This document shows, piece after piece, positions 7,663 through 17,211 of a stretch of 64,000 nucleotides of DNA (position 1 is its first letter; each line of letters opens with the position of its first letter). Under the pieces are notes generated by a model that worked only from the letters and a program-made list of their open reading frames with translations, searched no databases and had not been told where the DNA came from. The position numbers and the translations under genes were made by a program. Location: the NCBI GenBank assembly GCA_900109895.1, contig FOBR01000005.1, positions 1-64,000 of the forward strand, read 5' to 3'. The stretch is from a bacterium A37T11 (lineage in GTDB: Bacteria > Bacteroidota > Bacteroidia > Sphingobacteriales > Sphingobacteriaceae).

Positions 7663-8097
7663 CTACTTAATTTCTTTCAATAGCACTTCACCCTCATGGG
7701 CTTTATCTATGATCAGGATGGCTGTGGGCCTGGTTGTAAAGCTCTGCTTTTCGCCGGTCTTTACTTTGTAATTTACTTCTACCTGCCCCGATCCAGAATT
7801 TTTGTGAACTGAAATATCTTCAATCGCTGTGGCAACATCGGTCTCGTCCAGTACGATGGCCACCACATATTGCTTGTTGAAATCGATGGGGGTTGGGTTT
7901 CCTCCATCGCCCATGACTGCTGCTGCTCCGAAAAGTTCATGGAAGGTCTTTTCATCGGTTATTTTTGGATGATCAACCTTAGCAACGGTATTTTTTACAA
8001 AATAATGATTGGCGAGGGTGTAAGGGACTTCTTCTATCTTGTTCTGGCAGGCTGCCAAGTACCCTGCTATGAGGGTCAGTAATACTATTTTTTTCAT
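7663..8097 (-). CDS. Small lipoprotein with a PrcB-like region
   Basis: The 144-aa product starts with a lipoprotein signal, MKKIVLLTLIAGYLAAC, with the lipid-attachment cysteine at 17 followed by Gln. It is probably exported and anchored in the envelope. The core TDEKTFHELFG, followed by DFNKQYVVAIVLDETD and a VNYKVKTGE strand, recalls the PrcB C-terminal domain family, whose members have an F-x-x-x-h-V-h-x-h-h-G pattern after an acidic helix, but the match is loose. It reads leftward, 60 bp after the NTF2-like gene on the same strand, so the two may be co-transcribed. Function unknown. Confidence 0.7.
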   Translation of the reverse strand: MKKIVLLTLIAGYLAACQNKIEEVPYTLANHYFVKNTVAKVDHPKITDEKTFHELFGAAAVMGDGGNPTPIDFNKQYVVAIVLDETDVATAIEDISVHKNSGSGQVEVNYKVKTGEKQSFTTRPTAILIIDKAHEGEVLLKEIK

Positions 8098-8157
8098 TTA
8101 TGTATCCCATTTTATATAGCACAAATGTACAAAGAATGCCACAAATAAGTAATAGCC

Positions 8158-8586
8158 TTACTTGAAGGTGGTAACCACCTGGCTGACCTGATAGCCTTTT
8201 TCGTCCTTAGTGATGGTGACGTAATCTACTTTGGTGAAGCTAGGATATTTCATTTCTACTTTGGCAATGGAGCAGCCGTTGTTTTCATCTACAATACTAA
8301 AGGTGGTGGTGCACTGTTGCTGGATGTTTTTGTTGGCCTTTAATAAACCAATGGTCTGCGATTTATTAAATGTATTGGCCTTCCCGCTGCCGTTAATGCG
8401 CTGGGTGAAGCTATCGCTGAATAGCTGGTCCAAATGATCTGCCCGACCCTGGGTGACGGTGGCTACGTATTGCGCTAGGGTGTTGTTGACAGCTGAGACG
8501 TTGGATGGCTTACCGTCGGCTTTGCTAGCGGTAAAGCTGGTAAAGATAATAAATGCTGAGAAGAGGGGGGTGACGATCATTTTCAT
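8158..8586 (-). CDS. Secreted NTF2-like (putative lumazine-binding type) protein
   Basis: The 142-aa protein has a cleavable signal peptide (about residues 1-23, ending near SKADG). A compact domain of the SnoaL/NTF2 superfamily follows: an N-terminal helix NTLAQYVATVTQGRADHLDQLF, SDSFTQ, a middle helix KSQTIGLLKANK, and a C-terminal sheet ending VDYVTITKDEKGYQVSQVVTTF. These domains are small cone-shaped barrels often acting as binding modules; no catalytic residue can be named. A -7 element TACTTTTG (8655-8648, minus) lies 62 bp upstream of the start. Confidence 0.7.
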   Translation of the reverse strand: MKMIVTPLFSAFIIFTSFTASKADGKPSNVSAVNNTLAQYVATVTQGRADHLDQLFSDSFTQRINGSGKANTFNKSQTIGLLKANKNIQQQCTTTFSIVDENNGCSIAKVEMKYPSFTKVDYVTITKDEKGYQVSQVVTTFK

Positions 8587-9146
8587 GATTTCTTTTTTTA
8601 ATGTTGTTGTTATTTTTCTTATGTGTTGTTATCGTTATTTGTTGGGTCAAAAGTAGGTGTAGGGGGGATGCTGGCCTATAGGGACTAGGTGTGAAGGGGT
8701 AATTTGTCGGTAAATGGGGGTGTTTTTACGGTGAATTTTTTTATTAAAAGGGAAGCGACTTGATTGACTTACCACAAATTTTCTGATTTCGGAGTGCTTT
8801 TTTAGTTGTTCATAACCAGTAATTTGCTTCCAAAAAAAATCAAATGTTAAAAAAAGTTAAAACCTTGACATAACAACTTGTGTTAATTATTCGTTATATA
8901 ATACATTCAAAACCCATATTAATATTAATAAAGATAAGTGAAAGCGCATGAAAAAATTTCTAAATTACCTAAAAAGCTAAATCTATTTAGCTAGGGATCA
9001 AAAGTTCAGTTTATTATGAAAATGGCATTTGAAGGTTCAGATGCCATAGTGGATATTTATGTCCTTATGATCTAAGCTAAACAATTAACACATGAAAAAA
9101 AAAGATGGTCAAACACTCTTTAATTAAAACTTTTTATTAACCAACT
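8587..9146. other. Intergenic region of 560 bp between divergent NTF2-like and susC genes
   Basis: It holds the -7 element of the leftward NTF2-like gene (8648-8655) and a very AT-rich stretch upstream of susC. A short palindrome, AGCTAAAT CT ATTTAGCT, lies at 8975-8992 and a longer hairpin at 9022-9047. No FecI-type sigma factor, anti-sigma factor or hybrid two-component gene sits beside the SusCD pair, and no ORF is supported here. Confidence 0.5.
9022..9047 (+). promoter_or_regulatory. Hairpin in the presumed susC 5' leader
   Basis: ATGGCATTTG and CAGATGCCAT pair over 10 bp (one G-U) around a 6-nt loop, 100 bp before the susC start. No T-tract follows, so it is not a plain terminator. It could affect leader stability or be a protein site. 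Confidence 0.3.
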
Positions 9147-12100
9147 ATGTTAAAAAAAACGAACTATAAGGATCTTCTGGGAAAATCCCAAAGGTTCAAG
9201 CAATATAAAAGCTTAGTAGCTTTTATGTGTGTCTTGCTCGTATACCAATTACCAAACCTCGTGATGGGGCAGGATACCACTAAAAATACAAGTGCCAACA
9301 CCAGTCAATCAGAGATTACTGTAAACGGAAAGATCATTGATGCAGCCACCAAGGATCCGCTGGCCGGGGTTTCGGTGATGGTAAAAGGTACTACTAAAGG
9401 AAGCCAAACGAATGCCCAGGGGAATTATACTATTCAAGTTCCGGGATCTGCACGCCTTATTTTCTCCTATATCAGTTATCAATCGCAAGAGATACCCGTT
9501 AATAGCCGGGCAATTATCAATGTTTCATTAAAAGGGATCGATAATCAGCTTGATCAAGTGGTGGTAGTTGGTTATGGTTCATTAAAGCAAAAGGAAGTAA
9601 CTTCTGCCGTAGCTCACGTGGATTCGGCCCAGTTCAGACAAAGTGGCGCACGAAACCCCCTTGACCTCATACAAGGTAAAGTGGCTGGATTACAAGTTTC
9701 GCGTACCGGATCAAACCCAAATTCAGGAGTTGGGGTTCAGCTGAGAGGGGTGGTGTCTGTTACGGGAAGTTCGGGTCCGCTGTACGTTATTGACGGCATC
9801 CCGGGAGGAAATCCGGATTTGCTCCAACAAGACGATGTAGCGTCCATTGACGTATTGAAAGATGGGTCTGGCGCTGCTATCTACGGAACGAGTGCCAATG
9901 CCGGGGTCATTTTGATCACCACTAAAAAGGGAAAGGCGGGGCCTCCTGTGTTTACCTATAATAGTTATTTCAGAAAAGATTTTGTATACAATAGACCAGA
10001 TTTTCTTACCGCGGCAGAATTTAGGCAAAAAATTGAATCGGGTGAACTGGATGCTACGGACTATGGCCATTCCACCGATTTTTTTGATGCTCTTATCAAT
10101 AAAGATAATTTCTCAAATAACCATAATTTATCACTATCAGGAGGGTCTGAAAAAACCAATTACCGGGCTAGTATAAACTATCGTAATTTGGAGGGAATTG
10201 CGCTACAAAACGCTCGGAAAGAATATACTATTCGGATGAGTGTCAATCAAAAAGGATTTCAGGATAAACTGAATATGCAACTAAACTTGGCTACCAATAC
10301 CAACAAAGCAAATATGCTGGGAGGAGGTGGTTGGGAAAGTGAAGCGACTAAAAATCCTACGTTGTCAAATTTTAATGACGATGGGACTTATCGTTTTGAT
10401 AATACCAGCACCAACGAATATGCACGATTGTTTCAGGAAACCAATTATCGTAAACAAGAAACATCTTCTGCCGACACAAAGATTGATTTGGATATTATAG
10501 AAGGGCTCAAGGCAACAGTCTCTGGTTCCATACAACGTAATAGCTATATAGATGGCGCCTACCGTTTACGGGCAAGTGAAGATTCAAAAGAAAACACAGA
10601 CTTTCCCAACGGAGGTTATGCCTCTAAGGCTAACCTTTTATCCACTTCTTATGCATTTGAGCCAACGTTATCTTATAACAAAATGTTTGCTGATAAACAT
10701 AATTTAACAGCTATGGCCGGTTATAGTTATCGGTATTTTATGGAAGAAGGTCAAAGTGCAGATAACCGGGGCTTCTTAAATGATAACTTTAATGAAAATA
10801 ACTTAGGCGAAGGAGAGGCCTTAGCTTTAGGTAAGGCTAATTTGGATAGTTATAAAAACGATAATACACTCATTGCATTTTTCGGAAGAATTAATTACGC
10901 TTATGATGAAAGGTATTTGGTGCAATTCATTCTTAGACATGAAGGATCTTCTAAGTTTGGAGAAAATCATAAGTGGGGAAATTTTCCGGCTGTATCTGCA
11001 GGATGGAATATAACCAATGAAGATTTTATGAAAGATGTTAGTTTTATAAACTACCTGAAGCTTCGGGCAGGGTATGGAGTAACAGGAAATTCGGGTTTTG
11101 CCAACAATGCCTCACGGCTTACGTTGGGCACCGGAGGTAAATACTTATACCCGGATCTAGCTTATCGTCAAACTTATGGACCCGATAGAAATCCAAATCC
11201 TGATTTACGCTGGGAAAGTAAGCGGGAAACCAACGTTGGGCTTGATTTTGGTTTTTTGGATAATAAATTGACCGGATCAGTCGACTTTTTTAATAGGACT
11301 ACCAAGGATTTGTTGGATACTTATACGTCTCCTCAACCCCCCTACGTGAGAGATAATGTATATACGAACGTAGGTACATTATCGTCTAAAGGTGTGGAAT
11401 TAGCAATAAGTTATGCAGCTATTAAAAAAGAACATTTTAGTTGGAGTATGGACTTAACAGCAAGTACGTTAAGTAATAAAATGAATTCTTATTCAAACAG
11501 TACATATGTGGTTAAATATAAAACATTTGGCGGTATTGGTGGAGCAGGTGATTTAGGTGATGCTTTTACTACTTTTGAAGGAGGTAAAATTGGGCAATTT
11601 TTTGGAAAACGGTTTGCAGGTTTTACGGATGATGGTAAATGGTTATTTTATAATCACAATGGCGAAAAGGTGTTGAATGATCAAATAAATAATTCGCGCG
11701 ATGATTTAGGGGCAACTGACTATGCGGTAATTGGAAATGCAGTTCCAAAGTATTATTTTTCATGGACCAACAGTTTTACTTACCACAATTTTGATCTACG
11801 AGTTTTTATGCGTGGTAAATTGGATTATGATATCTTAAATACCACAGCCATGGCTTATGGGAATAAAGTTTGGAAGGGCAATCTGTTACGGGATGCTTTT
11901 GGAAAATATAAACAAATAGATGATACCTATATGTATTCAGATTATTATTTGGAAAGTGGTAGTCATCTTAAGATTGATGAGATAACGCTAGGCTATAATT
12001 TCAAGCCTAAAACCAAATATCTGAGTAATTTAAGAGTGTATGTTACCGGACAAAATCTTTTTACCATAACGGGATACTCCGGAAATGATCCGGATATGGT

Positions 12101-12215
12101 GTTGGACACGGGCCTGGGGAATGCCGACGTTAATGGTCAAAGGTTAGGAATAGATAGCAGAGGGCCATATCCTAATACTCGTTCTTTTTTATTTGGTATA
12201 AACGCAAGCTTTTAA
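9147..12215 (+). CDS. SusC/RagA-family TonB-linked outer membrane protein
   Basis: This 1022-aa protein imports large substrates, typically glycans or peptides, across the outer membrane using TonB energy. Visible in order are a signal peptide (about 1-41, ending VMGQ), a carboxypeptidase-regulatory-like domain (about 56-132, VNGKIIDAATKDPLAGVSV), a TonB-box-like DQVVVVGYG near 136-144, a plug domain with the SusC-typical YVIDGIPGG and a DVLKDGSGAAIYGTSANAGV segment, then a large beta-barrel ending in the aromatic FGINASF. It overlaps nothing; the SusD partner starts 2 bp after its stop, so they form one transcript. No degradative enzyme or local regulator flanks the pair, so the substrate is unknown. 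Confidence 0.95.
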   Translation: MLKKTNYKDLLGKSQRFKQYKSLVAFMCVLLVYQLPNLVMGQDTTKNTSANTSQSEITVNGKIIDAATKDPLAGVSVMVKGTTKGSQTNAQGNYTIQVPGSARLIFSYISYQSQEIPVNSRAIINVSLKGIDNQLDQVVVVGYGSLKQKEVTSAVAHVDSAQFRQSGARNPLDLIQGKVAGLQVSRTGSNPNSGVGVQLRGVVSVTGSSGPLYVIDGIPGGNPDLLQQDDVASIDVLKDGSGAAIYGTSANAGVILITTKKGKAGPPVFTYNSYFRKDFVYNRPDFLTAAEFRQKIESGELDATDYGHSTDFFDALINKDNFSNNHNLSLSGGSEKTNYRASINYRNLEGIALQNARKEYTIRMSVNQKGFQDKLNMQLNLATNTNKANMLGGGGWESEATKNPTLSNFNDDGTYRFDNTSTNEYARLFQETNYRKQETSSADTKIDLDIIEGLKATVSGSIQRNSYIDGAYRLRASEDSKENTDFPNGGYASKANLLSTSYAFEPTLSYNKMFADKHNLTAMAGYSYRYFMEEGQSADNRGFLNDNFNENNLGEGEALALGKANLDSYKNDNTLIAFFGRINYAYDERYLVQFILRHEGSSKFGENHKWGNFPAVSAGWNITNEDFMKDVSFINYLKLRAGYGVTGNSGFANNASRLTLGTGGKYLYPDLAYRQTYGPDRNPNPDLRWESKRETNVGLDFGFLDNKLTGSVDFFNRTTKDLLDTYTSPQPPYVRDNVYTNVGTLSSKGVELAISYAAIKKEHFSWSMDLTASTLSNKMNSYSNSTYVVKYKTFGGIGGAGDLGDAFTTFEGGKIGQFFGKRFAGFTDDGKWLFYNHNGEKVLNDQINNSRDDLGATDYAVIGNAVPKYYFSWTNSFTYHNFDLRVFMRGKLDYDILNTTAMAYGNKVWKGNLLRDAFGKYKQIDDTYMYSDYYLESGSHLKIDEITLGYNFKPKTKYLSNLRVYVTGQNLFTITGYSGNDPDMVLDTGLGNADVNGQRLGIDSRGPYPNTRSFLFGINASF

Positions 12216-12217
12216 TT

Positions 12218-13870
12218 ATGAAACAGATAATAAAAAATAGTTTTTGGGTTTTACTTCTTTTTTGTGGTAATGCCTGTACTAATCTTGATGAACACGCATA
12301 TGATGTGATCATTGCTAACGAATTTTATAATAACAAAGATGAAATCTTATCAGCGGTATTGCGTCCTTATACACATGCCAATGCTTGGACTACACCATCC
12401 GGACAGGACGGTTGGTGGCGTTTGGCTGAACTTTCTGGTGATCAGTTAGCGTGGCCTACGAAAGGCCGCCATGGTGAAGACAATGGCAAGTGGAAAAGGC
12501 TGCACTACCATACTTGGACCGTGGACGAAAGTGGAATTGCCAATGCATGGAAACTTATGTACTGGGGAGTTGGGCTCTGTAACGATCCTATACGAAAACT
12601 AGATAGTTTGGATTTGGCCAAGGTTGGGATCACAGAGGAGGAAAAGACCTCTTACATGGCAGAATTAAAATTACTTCGAGCATTTCACTACCTGAAGCTT
12701 TTGGATCTTTTTGGAAATGTTCCTATTCAGACTACTGTCCCAGACAATCTAAATGCTGAACTTCCTGAAACGAGTAGTAAAGAAGAAGTTTATAAATTTA
12801 TAGAAGATGAAATTAAAGACAATATAGCAGATGTACCCGTCTTGTCGCAAGAAATGAAAGGTCGTATGACAAAGGCTGGTGGGTATGCTATGCTTACTGA
12901 GCTTTATCTGAATTCAGAAGCATGGATTGGTACTCCACGCTGGGACGACTGCATTGCTGCTGCTGATCAAATTATTAAAGGTATAGGCGGAGCGCAAAAT
13001 GGTAAGATGACATTAGATTCTAATGTAACAGATACTTATAGCAATACAAATGACATATCATCAACTGAAGTTATCTTTTCGGTTGCTTATGATTATAAAA
13101 CCGCTAACTTTCCAATAGGTCTGGAAGAGTTTTTTCATTTTAAAGAAAAGGAAATTGAAGGTTTTGGTCGCAATGGCAATGATGGCGTAGTTTTGATCCC
13201 TGGAGTATATACAACTTATAAAGATAACGATATGCGAAAGAAAAGCTGGTTTCTGATTGGACAACAGTATAAGTTTGCAGATGGTACTGAAGTTACGGGC
13301 TCTGAAGAATATGATGGTAAGCCTTTGGTATTTGTTGATTATATTCGTAAAGCGTCAAAAGGTGGTACCGCTTCTACCATGAGTGAAGGTGAAGAAAACA
13401 GTGGTGTACGATTTCATAAGTATAAATTAGGTAATTCCATAGCAGGCATTGTAAATGGTAAAACAGTACAGCCTGATGTTAATTATAATAATAACGATTG
13501 GGATACGTACCGACTTAGCTGGATTTACTTTGCAAAAGCAGAGGCCCTGATGCGGAAAAATGGAGGCATTGCCACGCAAGAAGCTGTCGATCTGGTAAAC
13601 GCTGTTAGGAAAAGAGCTTTTCCGGCTAAGTCCTGGAAGGCTAATAAATATACGACTGCTACGCTAACTATGGATGAGTTGCTGGCGGAACGCGGTCGGG
13701 AATTCATTTTTGAAGGCTTCCGAAGGGATGACCTGATTCGTTTTGGCAAATTGACTACCGGAACTTGGTGGGATCACCAGCCGTCGCAGGACTTCCGGAA
13801 ATTATTTCCTATTCCTCAACAGCAAATTTCATTAAACCCCAAACTAACACAAAATCCGGGGTATAATTAG
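12218..13870 (+). CDS. SusD/RagB-family surface lipoprotein
   Basis: The 550-aa product is the substrate-binding lid partner of the upstream SusC. It has a lipoprotein signal with cysteine 20 (LLLFCGNAC), then the SusD N-terminal region with NEFYNNKDEIL and the TPR-like helical scaffold (ELKLLRAFHYLKLLDLFGNVPI is typical). The C-terminal RagB/SusD part has WIYFAKAEALMRKNGG and LLAERGREFIFEGFRRDDLIRFG, which are hallmark segments, and ends PIPQQQISLNPKLTQNPGY. Full length for the family. Stop and start of the pair are separated by 2 bp, and a strong hairpin follows the gene. Confidence 0.95.
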   Translation: MKQIIKNSFWVLLLFCGNACTNLDEHAYDVIIANEFYNNKDEILSAVLRPYTHANAWTTPSGQDGWWRLAELSGDQLAWPTKGRHGEDNGKWKRLHYHTWTVDESGIANAWKLMYWGVGLCNDPIRKLDSLDLAKVGITEEEKTSYMAELKLLRAFHYLKLLDLFGNVPIQTTVPDNLNAELPETSSKEEVYKFIEDEIKDNIADVPVLSQEMKGRMTKAGGYAMLTELYLNSEAWIGTPRWDDCIAAADQIIKGIGGAQNGKMTLDSNVTDTYSNTNDISSTEVIFSVAYDYKTANFPIGLEEFFHFKEKEIEGFGRNGNDGVVLIPGVYTTYKDNDMRKKSWFLIGQQYKFADGTEVTGSEEYDGKPLVFVDYIRKASKGGTASTMSEGEENSGVRFHKYKLGNSIAGIVNGKTVQPDVNYNNNDWDTYRLSWIYFAKAEALMRKNGGIATQEAVDLVNAVRKRAFPAKSWKANKYTTATLTMDELLAERGREFIFEGFRRDDLIRFGKLTTGTWWDHQPSQDFRKLFPIPQQQISLNPKLTQNPGYN

Positions 13871-13883
13871 TGAACAAAATGGT

Positions 13884-13921
13884 ATTCTTGGCCAGCCCTA
13901 TAGCTAAGGCTGGCCAAGAAT
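13884..13921 (+). terminator. Perfect 14-bp stem-loop after susD
   Basis: ATTCTTGGCCAGCC (13884-13897) and GGCTGGCCAAGAAT (13908-13921) pair perfectly around a 10-nt loop, 14 bp after the susD stop. There is no T-tract, so it may be a processing or stability structure rather than a strict intrinsic terminator. The rest of 13871-14166 has only a -7-like TAAATTTG at 14119-14126 ahead of the next gene. Confidence 0.6.
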
Positions 13922-14166
13922 GTAATAAGCGGCTTGCTTTGCTAAGTAAAGTAGTAACTACGTTGGCTTATTAAAAACCAATGGTCTGGGCTGAACAGCT
14001 AGTCCAAATGGTATGCCTATATGCTTTTAATGTATGCGATTGTGTTACTGAACGAGTCAATGATACAAATGAGTATGTATTTGCAACAAATTCAAAAGTA
14101 TTCATAGTCTGAAGGGTGTAAATTTGCATAGTAATGTTTACACTTAGTAACTAAAATATAACTACA

Positions 14167-15123
14167 ATGGCATCAATAAAAATCTTAAGACAAATTAGGA
14201 AAAGCATTTATAAACCTTCGCTGGCCGCCATACTGGTATGTAGCTTGTTCATTACTTTTTATGGCTGCGGCAAACCCAGCGATAATCCTATGCCCGATGT
14301 CGATAATCCTTCTGGCTGCGCTATTGCCAGCGATGTGGATCAAACTGTGGGACTACGCAATTTTGAGTATAATGATAAAGGCCTCCTTACAAAAATGACA
14401 GCGCCCAATTATTACTACGGAACTTACGTTAGAACGATTACCCCAAGTAAAGTCACTGAAACTTTTCCTGGTTATGACACGTACTATACATATAGTGGGG
14501 GCAGCGGGAATATTTATGATGGTGATCCAAAAGTTCTTCACCAAATGTTACTTAGGGACACAGCCTTGTATCAATACTTTTATGACGATAAGAAACGACT
14601 GTCTTATATTTATATTCCGACAATTGCTAATGGTTACTTGCCTAACTCATTTATGATAGTATACAGAACTGAACTTAAATTTACCTATGACGCCAATGAC
14701 AATGTAACGCAAATAAGACTTGTAAAAGATTACTGGGAAAAGGTAGTTGTTTATCCAAGTAACGAGTTTAGGTATGATTACCTACAAATAGGTGATCAAT
14801 ATTTGGATATAACGTATGACGATAAGCCATCACCTTATACGGCGATCTCTAAATATTGGGCATTTATCGGATCTGATTTTTTACATTATAAAATATATAG
14901 TCTAAACATGGTACGTTTTTGGGCAAATGTCTGCTCAATCCTGAGTAAAAATAACCCGCAAAAAATAACCGGTAAACTAAGGTATGACACTTACGACCCC
15001 GTGCAAGCACCACTTAATACAATTAACGCTTCCTTTACCTATAAATATAATGCAAACAATTTACCAGTTAGCATGGCGCTTGATGGCCAGGAGATAAATT
15101 CTTTTACTTACAATTGCAAATAA
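14167..15123 (+). CDS. Secreted lipoprotein with RHS/YD-like strands, unknown function
   Basis: The 318-aa protein carries a longer-than-usual signal (basic residues up to about 18, then the hydrophobic LAAILVCSLFITFYGC) with the lipidation cysteine at 36 (YGCGK). The mature part repeats pieces such as NFEYNDKGLLTKMT, FYDDKKRLSYIYI, FTYDANDNVTQIRL and FTYKYNANNLPVSMAL. These are beta-hairpin units resembling YD/RHS repeats and the DUF4595-type lipoproteins of Bacteroidota. A cell-surface role is likely, but no activity can be named. A -7-like TAAATTTG lies 41 bp before the start. Confidence 0.65.
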   Translation: MASIKILRQIRKSIYKPSLAAILVCSLFITFYGCGKPSDNPMPDVDNPSGCAIASDVDQTVGLRNFEYNDKGLLTKMTAPNYYYGTYVRTITPSKVTETFPGYDTYYTYSGGSGNIYDGDPKVLHQMLLRDTALYQYFYDDKKRLSYIYIPTIANGYLPNSFMIVYRTELKFTYDANDNVTQIRLVKDYWEKVVVYPSNEFRYDYLQIGDQYLDITYDDKPSPYTAISKYWAFIGSDFLHYKIYSLNMVRFWANVCSILSKNNPQKITGKLRYDTYDPVQAPLNTINASFTYKYNANNLPVSMALDGQEINSFTYNCK

Positions 15124-15261
15124 TGGTAGGGTTTATTGTTAAATCAATTTGTTTTATAGATAGGGAAGAAGCACTAAACAATGCTGGAGGTATTAAGTTC
15201 GAACTAGTCAGCCTTATCGGGGTATGGACATGGGTGGCTATCCATTGGGCAATCACAAATG

Positions 15262-16125
15262 CTACCACTCAGAGGGGGAGGATGTTTCAATTTCTTCATC
15301 CGTTCCTTTAAAATAAGGGTTTTTACTTTTTACCAATGCATTGATGATAAATTTATGTAGGGGTAGTAGCTGTTGGATTTGGCCGGTTATTCCTGTAACA
15401 TCGCTGCCGAGTGTATCGGGGGCTTCCAGGCTTTTTTTGGCTTTTTGAATTTGTTCTTTATAGTTGTCTGGAAGGGCTTCCCGATAGCCAAATAGTGTTT
15501 TTTGACCCGAATCGTCTATTGTATATAATTTGCCGTCGGATATCTCGGCCGTCAGATTAAATGGCGTGCTTACAGGTTCGTCCTGATAGTATAAGAATGC
15601 CTCATTGCACTCAGTATTTAGTTTAAAGGCATAAACTTCTTGCTTATTGGGGCCGATAGTTCGGCTGAGATAGAATGTTCGCGGACTGTTGAATGGGGCT
15701 TTTATGGTATTGCGGTGTGATAGGCTGCTTTCTCCTGGAAGGTAGAGGTATTGCATGCTGTCTGGTTGATAGTGATCCAATATACGAAATGCGATGTTCG
15801 TATTTTGACCAAATTCATTAAATGTAAAGGTGACGTCGGGTTTTTCACTTTTGCCTTCGTAAACCAAAAAACAGCTTTGGCTGGTGGGCATGTGTTGTTT
15901 TAATACGATTTTTTTACCTTGTGCCTCCCATGTTCCCAAGATTAGATTGTCTATAGCACCATAGCTCATGCTCAAGGCAAACTCATGGTGAGGTGTGAGA
16001 TATAATTGGCTGGCTAATTCGGGCTTTGACCCATTATAAGCTCCTGCAATAGAATCAGTCTGCCCAAATGCTGAAAAGGATGGTATACACATAATTGCGC
16101 CAATAAACCTACAAAGAAATCTCAT
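15262..16125 (-). CDS. Exported protein of unknown function
   Basis: The 287-aa product has a signal peptide (about 1-21, ending SAFGQ) and a beta-rich mature region. The start GAYNGSKPELASQLYLTPHHEFAL and LGTWEAQGKKIVLKQ read like a lipocalin-like or copper-resistance (NlpE-like) beta barrel in which a W follows a G-x-x-x-h pattern, but I cannot assign the family. Its start codon overlaps the stop of the flavin monooxygenase gene by 4 bp (ATGA type), so the two are translated from one leftward transcript. Confidence 0.6.
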   Translation of the reverse strand: MRFLCRFIGAIMCIPSFSAFGQTDSIAGAYNGSKPELASQLYLTPHHEFALSMSYGAIDNLILGTWEAQGKKIVLKQHMPTSQSCFLVYEGKSEKPDVTFTFNEFGQNTNIAFRILDHYQPDSMQYLYLPGESSLSHRNTIKAPFNSPRTFYLSRTIGPNKQEVYAFKLNTECNEAFLYYQDEPVSTPFNLTAEISDGKLYTIDDSGQKTLFGYREALPDNYKEQIQKAKKSLEAPDTLGSDVTGITGQIQQLLPLHKFIINALVKSKNPYFKGTDEEIETSSPSEW

Positions 16126-17153
16126 TTATGTAATTCAAGTGTTTTGATTAATGGAATAACTTTTTGTCCTATTAATGTGATGGAACGCAACAGCTGATCA
16201 TGGGTGAGCCCTGCATTATCCATCTGAAAGGTAAAACGATCAACGCCGCCTAATGCTTCGCTATGCCGCATTAATTTTTCTGCTACCTGCTCAGGGCTGC
16301 CCAAAACCAATACACCGTCAGGTGAAACCATGGAGTCGAACTGCCTCCTGGTTACCGGGGGCCATCCGCGTTCTCTGCCTAGCTTGGTCCACAGTTCGGC
16401 ATAACCTGGATAATAATCTGCTATGGCTTCCTCATGGGTGGCCGCTACGTAGCCTGGTGAATGCAGGCCAACCTTCAATTGTTCTGGTGCAAAACCGGCT
16501 CGACGACCAGCCTCCCGGTACAAATCAACCAATGGACGAAAGCGAGCAGTTTCTCCACCGATAATTGCCACCATGAGTGGTAGCCCCAAAGTCCCGGCCC
16601 TGACAAATGATGCGGGCGTGCCACCTACGCCGAGCCAAATAGGTAATTTTTCTTGCAGGGCTCTTGGATAAATCGGTTGATTTTCAAGTGCTGGCCTAAA
16701 TCTTCCTGTCCAGGTGACAAATTCCTGGTCGCGTATTTTTAATAGGAGTTCCAATTTTTCTTTGAACAGTGCATCATAATCGTTCAGATCAAACCCAAAT
16801 AGGGGGTAAGATTCGATGGCTGATCCTCTGCCAACGACTAGCTCAGCCCGACCTTTTGATAGGAGGTCAAGGGTGGCAAAGTTTTGGTAAACACGTACCG
16901 GATCGGAGGTGCTGAGTACTGCTACTGCACTGCTTAAGCGTATTTTTTTGGTTTTTGCTGCTGCAGCGGCAAGAATGACTGCGGGAGCTGAATCCAGGTA
17001 TTCTTTTTTATGGTGCTCGCCGATACCAAAAATAGCTAGCCCTGCCTGATCTGCTTGCACGATCCTATCCAATAATTGCTCCATGGCATCTACGCTGCTC
17101 AGGGTATTTCTGCCGTACATGGCAGAGGCAAAACTATCAATTCCAATTTCCAT
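16122..17153 (-). CDS. LLM-class flavin-dependent oxidoreductase (bacterial luciferase-like)
   Basis: The 343-aa protein belongs to the bacterial luciferase-like monooxygenase family of TIM-barrel enzymes that use reduced FMN or F420. Typical family segments are FGIGEHHKKEYLDSAPAVILAAAA near residue 45, VLSTSDPVRVYQNFATLDLLSKGRAELVVGRGSAIESY (the phosphate-binding and RAE/GRGS signature) near 80-115, and PIWLGVGGTPASFVRAGTLGLPL. Substrate unknown; relatives act on alkanals, sulfonates or xenobiotics. The gene is first in a two-gene transcript with the exported protein at 15262 and lies 58 bp from the LysR gene on the same strand, which may control it. Confidence 0.88.
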   Translation of the reverse strand: MEIGIDSFASAMYGRNTLSSVDAMEQLLDRIVQADQAGLAIFGIGEHHKKEYLDSAPAVILAAAAAKTKKIRLSSAVAVLSTSDPVRVYQNFATLDLLSKGRAELVVGRGSAIESYPLFGFDLNDYDALFKEKLELLLKIRDQEFVTWTGRFRPALENQPIYPRALQEKLPIWLGVGGTPASFVRAGTLGLPLMVAIIGGETARFRPLVDLYREAGRRAGFAPEQLKVGLHSPGYVAATHEEAIADYYPGYAELWTKLGRERGWPPVTRRQFDSMVSPDGVLVLGSPEQVAEKLMRHSEALGGVDRFTFQMDNAGLTHDQLLRSITLIGQKVIPLIKTLELHK

Positions 17154-17211
17154 TAATTCTCATTTTAATAATATACGGGTATAAACTTTCAAAGACGAAT
17201 ATAGCAATAAA

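Noticed and set aside
15114-15311. 65-codon rightward ORF in the convergent gap
   Set aside because: It overlaps the ends of two better-supported genes and shows no domain or start signal.
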